This document shows, piece by piece, positions 9,204 through 18,000 of a stretch of DNA of 64,000 nucleotides. A program made the position numbers and the translations under genes. The stretch is from Flagellimonas_B algarum (lineage in GTDB: Bacteria > Bacteroidota > Bacteroidia > Flavobacteriales > Flavobacteriaceae), in contig NZ_JBEVTG010000001.1 of assembly GCF_040513375.1 (NCBI RefSeq), positions 1,499,796 through 1,563,795 on the forward strand. Reading direction: 5' to 3'. The stretch's first letter is position 1; every line of letters starts with the position of its first letter. The notes beneath the pieces were generated by a model that had not been told where the DNA came from, did no database searches, and saw only the letters and a program-made list of their open reading frames with translations.

Positions 9204-9674
9204 TCAGGGCGTCCTGAATTTGGACGACTTTACCTTGCTCAACGCCTCTGGAGTAACCCCTAAGTATGAGGCGATCATGCGTTGGGGTACCCGTTGCACG
9301 ATATCAGGATAGGTTTCGATGAACACTTGATACCGCTCTAAGGCCGAAGAAGCCATGAGGCCCATAACCCTTTGCTGCAAGACGTGCAAGCGTTTGACCA
9401 AAGGCCCGACGTTCTGCTGTTCGTCCGATAGGTTTTTTTGTCGCACTTCGACTACGGCATCTTCCAAGACATCGATAAACAAACTTGTAGGTGATTCAGG
9501 TGGGGCATTGTCGGCGATGACCCAACCTTCGGGCGCGAACATGAATACATGTTCTTTGCCTTTGGTGTCAACGGCATAACTGCGTAGTAAGCCTGATTTT
9601 ATCACATAGATTTTACTGTTCAATTCACCTGGCTTTTGGAGTATCGTATTTTTTGGAAGCTGGAGTCTGGCCAT
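9204..9674 (-). CDS. Crp/Fnr-family transcriptional regulator
   Basis: A 156-residue regulator: an N-terminal cyclic-nucleotide-like beta-roll with IYVIKSGLLRSYAVDTKG, and a C-terminal helical DNA-recognition segment VPQRMIASYLGVTPEALSKVK of the kind found in flavobacterial Crp/Fnr proteins. It is roughly 30 residues shorter at the N-terminus than common relatives, and no better upstream start is evident. The canonical cAMP-binding residues are not obvious, as usual for this Bacteroidota group. A 17-bp palindrome lies seven bases before its start and is a possible autoregulatory site. Divergent from the GLPGLI gene. Confidence 0.8.
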   Translation of the reverse strand: MARLQLPKNTILQKPGELNSKIYVIKSGLLRSYAVDTKGKEHVFMFAPEGWVIADNAPPESPTSLFIDVLEDAVVEVRQKNLSDEQQNVGPLVKRLHVLQQRVMGLMASSALERYQVFIETYPDIVQRVPQRMIASYLGVTPEALSKVKSSKFRTP

Positions 9675-9680
9675 ATGCAG

Positions 9681-9697
9681 TAAGATAAAAAATCTTA
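9681..9697. promoter_or_regulatory. Candidate Crp-type operator
   Basis: TAAGAT-AAAAA-ATCTTA is a perfect 6-bp inverted repeat with a 5-bp spacer. It lies between the divergent Crp-type regulator (start 9674) and the GLPGLI gene (start 9806). Arms and spacing resemble Crp/Fnr half-sites, but the A/T-rich sequence makes chance possible. Confidence 0.4.
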
Positions 9698-9805
9698 ACG
9701 AGCCATGTAGTTTGTTCGCATGGTGTTAATGTTTTGATAAACGCAATAAAAATGTTTAGTCTTTTTTTATTTTCGTTAAACAAAGCTAATTCAACAGATA
9801 CCACC

Positions 9806-10633
9806 ATGAAATCCATCCTTATTACGTTCTTCTCATTAATCCTATTATTGTTCGGTTCAATCCAACCTGAAGCCCCTGATTTTCAAGGCCAAGCGATCTA
9901 CTTTTCAAAATCGACCCTCGAATTGGGGAGTTGGGGTGCCCGAATGAGCGAAGCCCAAAAGAAACAAATCAAGGAACGCTTGAAGAATCGTTTGGAGAAG
10001 ACCTATATATTGAACTTCAACAAAGAAGCGTCGGTCTTTAATGAAGAAGAACAACTCGACGCCATGTCGGGGGCCACGGATTCTTGGGGAAAGAACTTCG
10101 CCCGTGGGGAACAATACAAAAACGTGAAGGAAGACGCCTTGGTCCAAAGCCAGGAGTTCTACGGTAAAAAGTTTTTGGTGAAAGACAAACTGCAGGCGTT
10201 CAATTGGAACATGGGTTCGGAGACCAAGCAAATCGGCGAGTATACCTGTTTCAAAGCATCGGCTTTGGTACCGACCAATGAATTGACCTGGTATGATTTT
10301 TCATGGGGCAAATTGCGCAACCAACAAGCCGCCAACGCGGAAGAAGGTGGTGAACCCCAAATCGATATGACCCAAGTAGTGGCTTGGTATACCCCCCAGA
10401 TTCCCGTTTCACATGGTCCGGCTGAATATTGGGGTCTTCCAGGGTTGATACTGGAGGTCAATGCCGGCGGAACGACCATGCTCTGTTCCAAAATCGTGAT
10501 GAACCCCAAAGAATCACTTGATATAGAAGCCCCTAAAAAAGGCACGGTGGTGACCAAGGCCGAGTATGAGACCACGGTCTTGGGCAAAATGAAAGAGATG
10601 ATGGAAAATAGGGGCAGAAGAAGAAGCCGCTAA
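9806..10633 (+). CDS. GLPGLI family protein
   Basis: A 275-residue exported protein with a signal peptide (about 1-20) and the family-defining motif in YWGLPGLILEV. GLPGLI proteins are Bacteroidota-specific, of unknown biochemical function, and usually encoded next to a TonB-receptor-like barrel, as here: the barrel begins 39 bp downstream. ATG at 9806 opens the signal peptide; a start 72 bp upstream would add a non-signal extension. The C-terminus ends in a basic run, RGRRRSR. The role may be in export or turnover of something handled by the barrel, but this is inference. Confidence 0.88.
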   Translation: MKSILITFFSLILLLFGSIQPEAPDFQGQAIYFSKSTLELGSWGARMSEAQKKQIKERLKNRLEKTYILNFNKEASVFNEEEQLDAMSGATDSWGKNFARGEQYKNVKEDALVQSQEFYGKKFLVKDKLQAFNWNMGSETKQIGEYTCFKASALVPTNELTWYDFSWGKLRNQQAANAEEGGEPQIDMTQVVAWYTPQIPVSHGPAEYWGLPGLILEVNAGGTTMLCSKIVMNPKESLDIEAPKKGTVVTKAEYETTVLGKMKEMMENRGRRRSR

Positions 10634-10672
10634 TCCAAACCTCCTTATCCTAGTTCCATCCAAAAGAAAACG

Positions 10673-13387
10673 ATGAAGCGAATCCTGACCGCGCTGGTCC
10701 TGTTGATCGGCCTGACCGCTTATGGCCAAATACAATTGGAAGGGGTCGTCAAAGACACCCTGGGTAATCCGCTAGAACTGGCCAATGTGATCGCCATCAA
10801 CCAAGAAACCAATGCCATGGCCTCCTATGGCATTACCAACGATTCGGGAAAGTTCAAGATCGAACTGGGCCCCAACGGTTCGTACCAAATCCAAATCAGC
10901 TACGTGGGCATGAAGATGCTCAAGGTGCCCTTGGAGACGAAGGAATCGGATATTGTTACCGACTTTGTATTGGAATCTGAAAACGCCCTAGATGAGGTCG
11001 AACTGGTCTATGAAATGCCGGTTCAAGTCAAGGGGGATACCTTGGTCTATAATGCCGATTCGTTTCAAGACGGTACGGAACGAAAGCTCGAAGACGTTTT
11101 GGAGAAATTACCGGGTGTCGAGATCAATGAAGACGGGCAGGTCGAAGTTGAAGGGAAGGTGGTCAACAAACTCATGGTGAACGGCAAGGACTTTTTTGAT
11201 GGGGACACCAAACTAGCGACCAAGAACATTCCTTCGAAAGCCGTCGATAAGATCCAGGTACTTCGAAACTATGCCGAAGTCGGGCAGTTGCGAAGTGTCA
11301 GGAACAACCAAGACAATGTCGCCCTGAACATTAAGCTGAAGGAAGGAAAAGAGAATTTCTGGTTCGGCGATGTCACCTTAGGTGGTGGGGCCTCTCCTGA
11401 TGACGGTTTGTACGTGGTACAACCGAAGTTGTTCTACTACAGTCCGAAATACACCCTCAACTTTATCGGCGATTTCAACAATACGGGTGAAGTGGCATTG
11501 AATCGGCGTGATATCCGCAATTTAAACGGAGGTTTTCGAGTGCCGAGCCAAAATAGCGGTACCGATATCAGTTTGGGGAACAACAGCTTGAACTTTTTGA
11601 CCGATCAGAACAACACTTTGGAAATCGAAAGCAAATTGGCGACGGCGAATTTCAGTTATTCCCCATCTTCGGGCTTGGATTTGAGCGGTTTTTTGATTTA
11701 CAGCAGCAGTAGGATCCTATCTCGTGAAATCAACGGCATCCAATATACCGACCCTGCTTTGGGCATTCCCGATGAGGTGACCGAAGCTTCGGGTCGTGAA
11801 CGCTCTGAGGAAGGTTTGGTGAAATTAAGTGCCTCCTTCCAACCCAATTACAGCAACCAGATCGACTATGATGTTTTGGCACGGATCGCCAGTGATCAAC
11901 AGAGTCAATTGGTCGCATCCTCGGTCTTGGGAAATACCCTTCGTGTCGACGACTATACCCCATGGAGCCTAAACCAGAATTTGAATTACTATTATACCCT
12001 GAACGAGAATAACATCTTTGCCCTTGAGGCCCAGCATCAATTGAGGGAGGAAGACCCTTTTTATAATGCGGTATTGACCAATACGGATTCGGATAACGAT
12101 GCCTTCGACACCACCGCGGGGTCCCTGGGCTTCGATACGGGGCAAGACGCCTATGTTTTCGATCAGAATAGAATGATCAAATCAAATCAGCTGGATGCGA
12201 AGTTGGATTATTACAACATCTTGAATAAAAAGAGCAACTTGAACGTGACCTTTGGGGTGATCTTTAGCCGTCAGGAGTTCAATTCCTCCATTTTCCAGTT
12301 CTTGGATGATGGATCTGCTTTCGAGCCTACACCGGTCATTAACGATGGACGATCGCGTAATGATATTACCTATAACTTCAGCGATCTGTATCTCGGGCTG
12401 CGCTACCGCTTGAAAACAGGAAAATTTACCATTACCCCTGGACTATCGGTGCATGCCTACGGAAATAAGAACGAGCAGTTCGGCAGTATTTTCGAAGACA
12501 ATTTCTTTCGGGTGCTCCCCGAATTCGAGACCCGGATCGATTTGAAAAAGAGTGAATCGCTCACCTTGCGCTATGATATGCGCAACCAGTTCACCGATGT
12601 CACCCGATTGGCCGAGGGGCTGATTTTGAACAGTTTCAATGACATCCAATTCGGGGAAGCCGGGTTGCAAAACGCCTTGTCGAACAATATCAGTCTGTTG
12701 TACAGTAGCTTTAACTTGTTCAATTATACCAACGTTTTCGCACGTGCGGCCTATTCGAACAATATCGACCAGATCCGTAGTTTGACCGATTTCGAGAACG
12801 TCATCCGTACGAGTACCTTTTTCAATTCGAATTTCGCCGATGAGACCTTCAGTCTGTTCGGCCGGGTACAGCGCACCTTCGGTAAGGTGCAGGCCACCTT
12901 GAACGCTGGGTTCAATTACAGCAAAATCAACCAATTCATTCAAGGACAACGCTCGTTGAACGAAGGGTTTACCCAGACTTATACCCCGGGAATCCGAACC
13001 AATTTCAAAATCGCCCCCAATATCAATTTTAGATACCGTTACAGTGTCACCAATAATGAACAAGGAGGGGGAGAGACCAAGTTCGTGACCAATGCCCCTT
13101 CGATCGATTTCGATGCCTATATCTGGAAATCGGTCACCCTGCGTTCGCAGTACACCTATACCAATCAGGACTTGGGCGATGGAAATTCACAGTCGTTCCA
13201 GAATTGGGATGCTTCCTTGGCGTACCGAAAAGACCGCGATGCGAAATGGGAATATGAATTGAAGGCTACCAATTTGCTGGATATCGACGCCCAGGTTCGT
13301 AACAGTGCCAACAACGTGTCGGTCTTCTCATCGGAAACCTTCATCCAACCTCGTTTCGTTACGTTTCGAGTCGTTTATAGCCTGTAG
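10673..13387 (+). CDS. TonB-receptor-like outer-membrane barrel with carboxypeptidase-like domain
   Basis: A 904-residue outer-membrane protein. The signal peptide (about 1-19) is followed by a carboxypeptidase-regulatory-like domain (about 20-105, GVVKDTLGNPLELANV), a degenerate plug-like region (about 125-210, LEDVLEKLPGVEINEDG and VDKIQVLRNY) and a long beta-barrel ending in FRVVYSL. This is the class annotated as outer membrane beta-barrel or TonB-dependent receptor and regularly paired with GLPGLI proteins. No canonical TonB box was identified. Convergent with the alpha/beta hydrolase gene, with only seven bases between stops. Confidence 0.85.
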   Translation: MKRILTALVLLIGLTAYGQIQLEGVVKDTLGNPLELANVIAINQETNAMASYGITNDSGKFKIELGPNGSYQIQISYVGMKMLKVPLETKESDIVTDFVLESENALDEVELVYEMPVQVKGDTLVYNADSFQDGTERKLEDVLEKLPGVEINEDGQVEVEGKVVNKLMVNGKDFFDGDTKLATKNIPSKAVDKIQVLRNYAEVGQLRSVRNNQDNVALNIKLKEGKENFWFGDVTLGGGASPDDGLYVVQPKLFYYSPKYTLNFIGDFNNTGEVALNRRDIRNLNGGFRVPSQNSGTDISLGNNSLNFLTDQNNTLEIESKLATANFSYSPSSGLDLSGFLIYSSSRILSREINGIQYTDPALGIPDEVTEASGRERSEEGLVKLSASFQPNYSNQIDYDVLARIASDQQSQLVASSVLGNTLRVDDYTPWSLNQNLNYYYTLNENNIFALEAQHQLREEDPFYNAVLTNTDSDNDAFDTTAGSLGFDTGQDAYVFDQNRMIKSNQLDAKLDYYNILNKKSNLNVTFGVIFSRQEFNSSIFQFLDDGSAFEPTPVINDGRSRNDITYNFSDLYLGLRYRLKTGKFTITPGLSVHAYGNKNEQFGSIFEDNFFRVLPEFETRIDLKKSESLTLRYDMRNQFTDVTRLAEGLILNSFNDIQFGEAGLQNALSNNISLLYSSFNLFNYTNVFARAAYSNNIDQIRSLTDFENVIRTSTFFNSNFADETFSLFGRVQRTFGKVQATLNAGFNYSKINQFIQGQRSLNEGFTQTYTPGIRTNFKIAPNINFRYRYSVTNNEQGGGETKFVTNAPSIDFDAYIWKSVTLRSQYTYTNQDLGDGNSQSFQNWDASLAYRKDRDAKWEYELKATNLLDIDAQVRNSANNVSVFSSETFIQPRFVTFRVVYSL

Positions 13388-13394
13388 TGCCGAA

Positions 13395-14681
13395 TCAGTT
13401 CTTTGTTAAAAAATCGATGACCGCTCTGGCAAAATCGGCTTGTTTGTAGGTGTTGTTATGATCGCCTTTGAGCAAGATCATTTCGCTTTTAGGGATCATG
13501 GCTTGAAGTTCCTTGGGGTCACCATTGTCTGTATCGGCATCGCCACAGGCAATCATGACCGGAATACGGATGTTGTTCAGTTCGGTAGGTCGGGTTACCG
13601 GTTGAAAATCCTGCAAATACCCCAACACCTTTAAATCCGCTCCGATTGATTCGGCATAGGCTATTGCTCCTGAAGTTAAGGTGTTCGCTGCTTTTCGACC
13701 ACTAAATGCATCTGCAAAAGCCTTGCGGCGGTCCCAGTCGGGGTCGGTGAAATCAGCACCCATTCCACCTAAGACCGCTTTGGTGATCTGAGGTTCCTGG
13801 GTTAGCAGTTTGGCCAAAACGATGCTTCCCCGAGAATATCCAACGGCATGATAGGCGGTGAGGTTCAAATGATCCGCAAGGGCCAAAAGGTCTTTTACTT
13901 CGGCATCATGGTGATAGCTATCGGGCAATTGCGGTTTGTCCGATTGACCGTTACCCCGTAAGTCGGGAACGATGACGCGGAATCCCTGGGCGATCAACGC
14001 TTTTTTAAGTTCCGTTTTATTCCATGAGCTACCGCTATTGATGAATCCGTGTAGTAATAGCACCGGATACCCGCTTCCGGTATCGGTATAGGCGATCGAT
14101 ATACCGTCAAAGGTCTTGAACTTGCCGCTTAAGGTTACGTGCTTCACGGCATTGGGACGAATAGCCTGCAAGACTTCCCAGTTGGTATGGTCCTTCGGTT
14201 TAGGTGACAGTTTGAACACCCATAAGCCTCCGTTTTGATGGGTGGTGATCTTCAGATGAAGACGGATTTCCGCTTTGGTAAAGAAACCGTCTTTGGTGAC
14301 CACTATACCCTCATATCCGGATTCGTTTTCTTGCAAGGCCACTTGGGTGTCGACCGTTTCGAATTTACCGACTGCTTGCATCAAACCGTCGTAATAGGAT
14401 TCGAGGTAGGTCGCCAGTGTCTGCCTATCGACGTTCAAGGGCTGTTCCAAAACCCAAGCGAAGGCATAGGTCCAAAAGCCATCGGTGTCCATGACGTTCC
14501 ATTGCGGGGAAAACCGAACCTCCTCATAACCGGTCAACGGAATGTCAGGGGCAAAAGAAAGGGGTAAGGCCAATTTTTCATAGGTCCAATCCCCCGGTGC
14601 TACAAGCACGGGGTCGGCCTCTTGACCATAGGTGAAACCGCTTAGGGCGATCAACAAAAAGAAGTAATGGATTCGTTTCAT
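13395..14681 (-). CDS. Exported alpha/beta hydrolase with extra N-terminal domain
   Basis: A 428-residue protein with a signal peptide (1-19), an N-terminal domain of about 150 residues that I do not recognise, and a C-terminal alpha/beta hydrolase from about residue 185. The hydrolase has the oxyanion segment LLLHGFINSGSSW, nucleophile elbow GYSRGS (Ser283), an acid in CGDADTD and a catalytic His in KGDHNN. Likely a periplasmic esterase or related hydrolase. A typical stand-alone hydrolase would be about 280 residues, so the N-terminal part is a distinct added domain. Same strand as the Nudix regulator 44 bp upstream. Confidence 0.82.
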   Translation of the reverse strand: MKRIHYFFLLIALSGFTYGQEADPVLVAPGDWTYEKLALPLSFAPDIPLTGYEEVRFSPQWNVMDTDGFWTYAFAWVLEQPLNVDRQTLATYLESYYDGLMQAVGKFETVDTQVALQENESGYEGIVVTKDGFFTKAEIRLHLKITTHQNGGLWVFKLSPKPKDHTNWEVLQAIRPNAVKHVTLSGKFKTFDGISIAYTDTGSGYPVLLLHGFINSGSSWNKTELKKALIAQGFRVIVPDLRGNGQSDKPQLPDSYHHDAEVKDLLALADHLNLTAYHAVGYSRGSIVLAKLLTQEPQITKAVLGGMGADFTDPDWDRRKAFADAFSGRKAANTLTSGAIAYAESIGADLKVLGYLQDFQPVTRPTELNNIRIPVMIACGDADTDNGDPKELQAMIPKSEMILLKGDHNNTYKQADFARAVIDFLTKN

Positions 14682-14725
14682 GGGTGGTTGCTCAATACCT
14701 AAAGGTACTAAAACAACTTAAGGGG

Positions 14726-15442
14726 TTAGGATCGGTTTTTAAGCCGGTATTGGTAAGGATTGCTACCAGGGCTTTCTTTTTTCAACTTAGGAAGCCGTTC
14801 GAACCGACCGGTGGCCAATATTTTCTTTTGAAAACGGCTGCGATCGAGATTCTCGTCCAAAATCGTTTGGTGCAGGCGGTGTAGTTCGGGCATGGTGAAG
14901 GCCGATGGCAGTAGGTTGTGGGTGTGCAACTCGTTTTTACTGTCTTCCTTTAAGCGGTTTCTCGCGAAATCGATAATCGAACCGTGATCCAACCACAAGT
15001 CGGGCAGCTGGTCAAAAGGAAACCAGGCAACGGCTTCGTCGAACTCGCCGGGTTCAGGTTTTGTGTGGGCAATATCGACCAGGGAGTAATGCGAAAGGGT
15101 CACGAAGCGATCATTGATCCAATAGTCGTCGCGCCATGGCAATCCGTTGGCATCGAAGTAGTTTTTGAACTCTTGGTCGAAACGGCGATCGGCCGCACCG
15201 AATACGGATAGGAACTTAAAATGGGGTCGGGCCAGGCCGGTTCGCTCTTTGAGGATACGCACGACGGCATGGTCAACCGATTCGTCTTTCTTGATATAGC
15301 CCCCAGGAAGCGCCCATTTTGGACCTAATTTCAAAAGCAGGCATTTCAAAACACCGTCTTCGTACCCAATGATGACCAGGTCTATGGAGAGGTTGGGGAG
15401 AAAATAATCCCTCCCGTTTTCTAAGATGTCGTTCATATCCAT
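14726..15442 (-). CDS. Nudix-domain transcriptional regulator (NrtR/AraR-like)
   Basis: A 238-residue protein with a Nudix fold (about 15-155) and a C-terminal winged-helix region (about 160-225, containing FTMPELHRLHQTIL and RSRFQKKILATGRFE). The Nudix box runs from GYIKKDE to GLA, but the catalytic REUxEE core is changed to RILKER, so hydrolysis is probably lost. That combination marks the NrtR-like regulators, which in Bacteroidota control sugar-utilisation genes using the Nudix domain as a sensor. It is divergent from a glycoside hydrolase gene, and the shared intergenic region carries two similar palindromes. ATG at 15436 is an alternative start. Confidence 0.82.
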   Translation of the reverse strand: MDMNDILENGRDYFLPNLSIDLVIIGYEDGVLKCLLLKLGPKWALPGGYIKKDESVDHAVVRILKERTGLARPHFKFLSVFGAADRRFDQEFKNYFDANGLPWRDDYWINDRFVTLSHYSLVDIAHTKPEPGEFDEAVAWFPFDQLPDLWLDHGSIIDFARNRLKEDSKNELHTHNLLPSAFTMPELHRLHQTILDENLDRSRFQKKILATGRFERLPKLKKESPGSNPYQYRLKNRS

Positions 15443-15447
15443 CCCAA

Positions 15448-15479
15448 CAAAAATAACAATTGTGACGTTTGGTCACAAA
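15448..15479 (-). promoter_or_regulatory. Predicted promoter of the Nudix regulator
   Basis: On the minus strand TTTG (complement of 15476-15479) is followed after 20 bp by TATTTTTG (complement of 15448-15455), matching the Bacteroidetes form TTTG-N19/20-TAnnTTTG. Transcription would start close to the gene start, giving an almost leaderless mRNA. Palindrome 15460-15478 lies inside this promoter. Confidence 0.6.
15460..15478. promoter_or_regulatory. Candidate Nudix-regulator operator 1
   Basis: TTGTGAC-GTTTG-GTCACAA is a perfect 7-bp inverted repeat with a 5-bp spacer. It overlaps the upstream element of the glycoside hydrolase promoter and sits inside the divergent Nudix promoter, so a bound repressor could block both. 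Confidence 0.7.
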
Positions 15480-15498
15480 TCATAATTTACTATATTTG
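15468..15498 (+). promoter_or_regulatory. Consensus Bacteroidetes promoter of the GH3 gene
   Basis: TTTG at 15468-15471, exactly 19 bp, then TATATTTG at 15491-15498: a full match to TTTG-N19-TAnnTTTG. The expected transcription start is near 15505, leaving a leader of about 20 bases before ATG 15526. Both predicted operators overlap it. Confidence 0.8.
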
Positions 15499-15514
15499 TG
15501 GCAAAATGACACAA
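15496..15514. promoter_or_regulatory. Candidate Nudix-regulator operator 2
   Basis: TTGTGGC-AAAAT-GACACAA has the same 7-5-7 layout as operator 1, with one arm mismatch. Its centre is 36 bp from that of operator 1. It covers the end of the -7 element and the expected transcription start of the glycoside hydrolase gene. Confidence 0.65.
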
Positions 15515-15525
15515 ATAAACCCATC

Positions 15526-17949
15526 ATGAATAAAAAGATAAAAACGGTATTGAAAGTCCTAGGTGTTTTAGTGTTGCTGCTACTGTTGACAGGATTTTTG
15601 ACCTACCGCTATTTCAAGGCTACTTTTTTGAATTTTGAAAAGGACTATAAGCAAACCACCGAATTCAATACGTTGACGGTCGATGGCTATGCCTTTTTAG
15701 ACCGCAATGGCAATGGTGCCCTGGATGTTTATGAAGACGACCGACAAGCTGTGGAAGCCCGTGTTGCCGATGTTTTGGCCCAGATGACCTTGGAGGAAAA
15801 GATCCATTTGCTCAAGGGTTCGGGCATCGCTTCGGCCATGGGGGCCGGTGAACCTGACGGTATTCCCGGGGCCGTGGGTACGATTGTGCCAACACCACGA
15901 TTGGGAATTCCTACGGTTTACCTTTCCGACGGCCCGGCAGGTTTGCGCATCGAACCCACAAGGGAAGGCGAAGACCGTACTTTTTACTGCACGGCTTTTC
16001 CGATCGCTACCCTTTTGGCCTCTACCTGGAACGAACCCCTGGTACGGGAAGTGGGCGAGGCTATGGGTAAGGAAGCCTCTGAATACGGCATCGATGTCAT
16101 TTTGGGCCCGGGGGCCAACCTACATCGGCATCCGCTTTGTGGCCGGAATTTTGAATACTACTCCGAAGATCCGCTCTTGACAGGGATCATGGGTGCCGCC
16201 ATGGTCAATGGAATCGAAAGCCATGGTGTCGGTACTTCGCTCAAGCATTTCGTTGCGAACAACCAGGAAACCGAACGCTTTCTGAACGACGTGGTCATTT
16301 CGGAACGCGCGCTTCGAGAACTGTATTTGAAGGGCTTCGAGATCATTGTGGAACGGGCCCAACCCTGGACCATTATGTCTTCCTATAACAAAGTGAACGG
16401 TACTTATACTTCCGAGAGTCCGCGATTGTTGACCGATATTTTGAGAACCGAATGGGGTTTCGAGGGTTTGGTGATGACCGATTGGTTCGGTGGGCGTAAT
16501 GCCACGGCCCAAATCAGCGCGGGCAACGATCTTTTGGAACCCGGTACGAAAAGACAGTGGGATGCCTTGACCGAGGCGGCCGAATCAGGTCAACTGGCTG
16601 AATCGGATATCGACCGGGCCGCGGCGCGCATCCTTACCTTGGTCTTCCAAACGAAAAAAATCAAAGGGGAAGCTTATGGGGAGAATCCTGATCTTGGGGC
16701 GCATGCATCCATTACCCGAAATTCTGCGGCAGAAGGTATGGTGCTATTGAAGAATGAAGCCGCGCTTCCGTTGGCCGAAGGTTTGAATATCGCCTTGTTG
16801 GGTACGACCTCGTACAATTTCATTGCCGGAGGAACGGGTTCTGGTGATGTGAATGAGGCGTATACCGTTTCTTTGGAAGAAGGTTTGGCCAATGCGGGTT
16901 TTACCATCAACACCAAAGCGAAATCGCTTTACGAATCACTGAAAACGGCCAATGCTGAGGCTTTTGTCAAACCTGAAGGGCTTGATGCTATGTTCAACCC
17001 TTTTCATCCCCCTGAAATGTCATATTCCGCAACCGAGCTAGAGACCATCGTCGCTACCGCCGATGTGGGCGTATTGACCCTTGGTCGCAACGCCGGTGAA
17101 GGTGCCGATCGTAGCCATACCCAAGGTGATTTTTTGATTACCGATCAAGAACGACGATTGATCGAGATGACGAGCGCGGCGTTCTCGACTGCCGGTAAAA
17201 AGCTGGTAGTGGTCATGAATATCGCCGGGGTGATTGAAACGGCTTCATGGAAGGATGGGCCCGATGCCATCGTTTTGGCGTGGCAAGGTGGCCAGGAAGG
17301 GGGTAATTCGGTAGCTGACATCCTATCGGGGGCAGTGAATCCGAGTGGAAAATTACCCATGACCTTTCCCAACAAGATCGAGGACCATGCTTCACATGCG
17401 AACTTTCCCGAAGGTGGCGGCACACTCAGTATGGGCGATTTGATGGGCCAACTCCTATTCCCACCAGACGAGCGACCTGAAGAAGAAAAATTGGCGAACC
17501 GTGATATTACGGTATACGATGAAGGCATCTATGTGGGATACCGCCATTTCGACAAGCGGGATCTTGAGGTGTCCTATCCTTTTGGGTTCGGACTTTCCTA
17601 CACTGAATTCAGTTATGGGGATATGGTGGTGGAATTGGAAAACGACTCGCTGTCGATTGCCTTGACTGTTTCCAATATTGGGGAAAGCGCAGGCAAGGAA
17701 GTGGTACAATTCTATGCGGAAAAGGAAGGAACAACGATCGATAGGGCACCCCAAGAACTACAGGGTTTTGTCAAAACCACACTCTTACAGCCCGGTCAGG
17801 TCGATAGCCTTCGATTGAAACTGCCGATTCGATCACTACGGTATTGGGACGAAGGCAACAATGGCTGGACTTTGGAACCCGGCGATTATCGCATCAAGGC
17901 GGCGGCCTCTTCACGCGATGTACGAAAAACGGCCAAGGTGACCTTGTAG
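15526..17949 (+). CDS. Glycoside hydrolase family 3 protein
   Basis: An 807-residue enzyme with an N-terminal membrane anchor (about 8-28) and short linker, then an EF-hand-like DRNGNGALDVYEDD segment, the GH3 barrel with KHFVANNQE and nucleophile motif LVMTDWFGG (Asp319), the GH3 C-terminal alpha/beta domain (GRNAGEGADR) and a terminal fibronectin-III-like domain (VSNIGESAGKEVVQFY). Family members are beta-glucosidases, xylosidases or related exo-enzymes; the exact sugar cannot be read here. It is probably anchored facing the periplasm. Control by the divergent Nudix regulator is supported by two palindromes over its promoter. No SusCD pair lies nearby. Confidence 0.9.
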   Translation: MNKKIKTVLKVLGVLVLLLLLTGFLTYRYFKATFLNFEKDYKQTTEFNTLTVDGYAFLDRNGNGALDVYEDDRQAVEARVADVLAQMTLEEKIHLLKGSGIASAMGAGEPDGIPGAVGTIVPTPRLGIPTVYLSDGPAGLRIEPTREGEDRTFYCTAFPIATLLASTWNEPLVREVGEAMGKEASEYGIDVILGPGANLHRHPLCGRNFEYYSEDPLLTGIMGAAMVNGIESHGVGTSLKHFVANNQETERFLNDVVISERALRELYLKGFEIIVERAQPWTIMSSYNKVNGTYTSESPRLLTDILRTEWGFEGLVMTDWFGGRNATAQISAGNDLLEPGTKRQWDALTEAAESGQLAESDIDRAAARILTLVFQTKKIKGEAYGENPDLGAHASITRNSAAEGMVLLKNEAALPLAEGLNIALLGTTSYNFIAGGTGSGDVNEAYTVSLEEGLANAGFTINTKAKSLYESLKTANAEAFVKPEGLDAMFNPFHPPEMSYSATELETIVATADVGVLTLGRNAGEGADRSHTQGDFLITDQERRLIEMTSAAFSTAGKKLVVVMNIAGVIETASWKDGPDAIVLAWQGGQEGGNSVADILSGAVNPSGKLPMTFPNKIEDHASHANFPEGGGTLSMGDLMGQLLFPPDERPEEEKLANRDITVYDEGIYVGYRHFDKRDLEVSYPFGFGLSYTEFSYGDMVVELENDSLSIALTVSNIGESAGKEVVQFYAEKEGTTIDRAPQELQGFVKTTLLQPGQVDSLRLKLPIRSLRYWDEGNNGWTLEPGDYRIKAAASSRDVRKTAKVTL

Positions 17950-17962
17950 TAAAAGCATATAA

Positions 17963-18000
17963 GACCCCTTTGCTTAGAAAGCAAAAGCGGCGAGGGGGTC
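17963..18000. terminator. Hairpin between convergent genes
   Basis: TTTGCTT-AGA-AAGCAAA (17969-17985) is a perfect inverted repeat, and outer GACCCC (17963-17968) can pair with GGGGTC (17995-18000). It lies between the convergent glycoside hydrolase and LLM oxidoreductase genes and just touches the latter's stop codon. No clear T-tract, so terminator function is tentative. Confidence 0.4.

Noticed and set aside
12443..13063. Long open frame antisense to the barrel gene
   Set aside because: It lies wholly inside a well-supported TonB-receptor-like gene, has no family motif, and its composition follows the sense gene.
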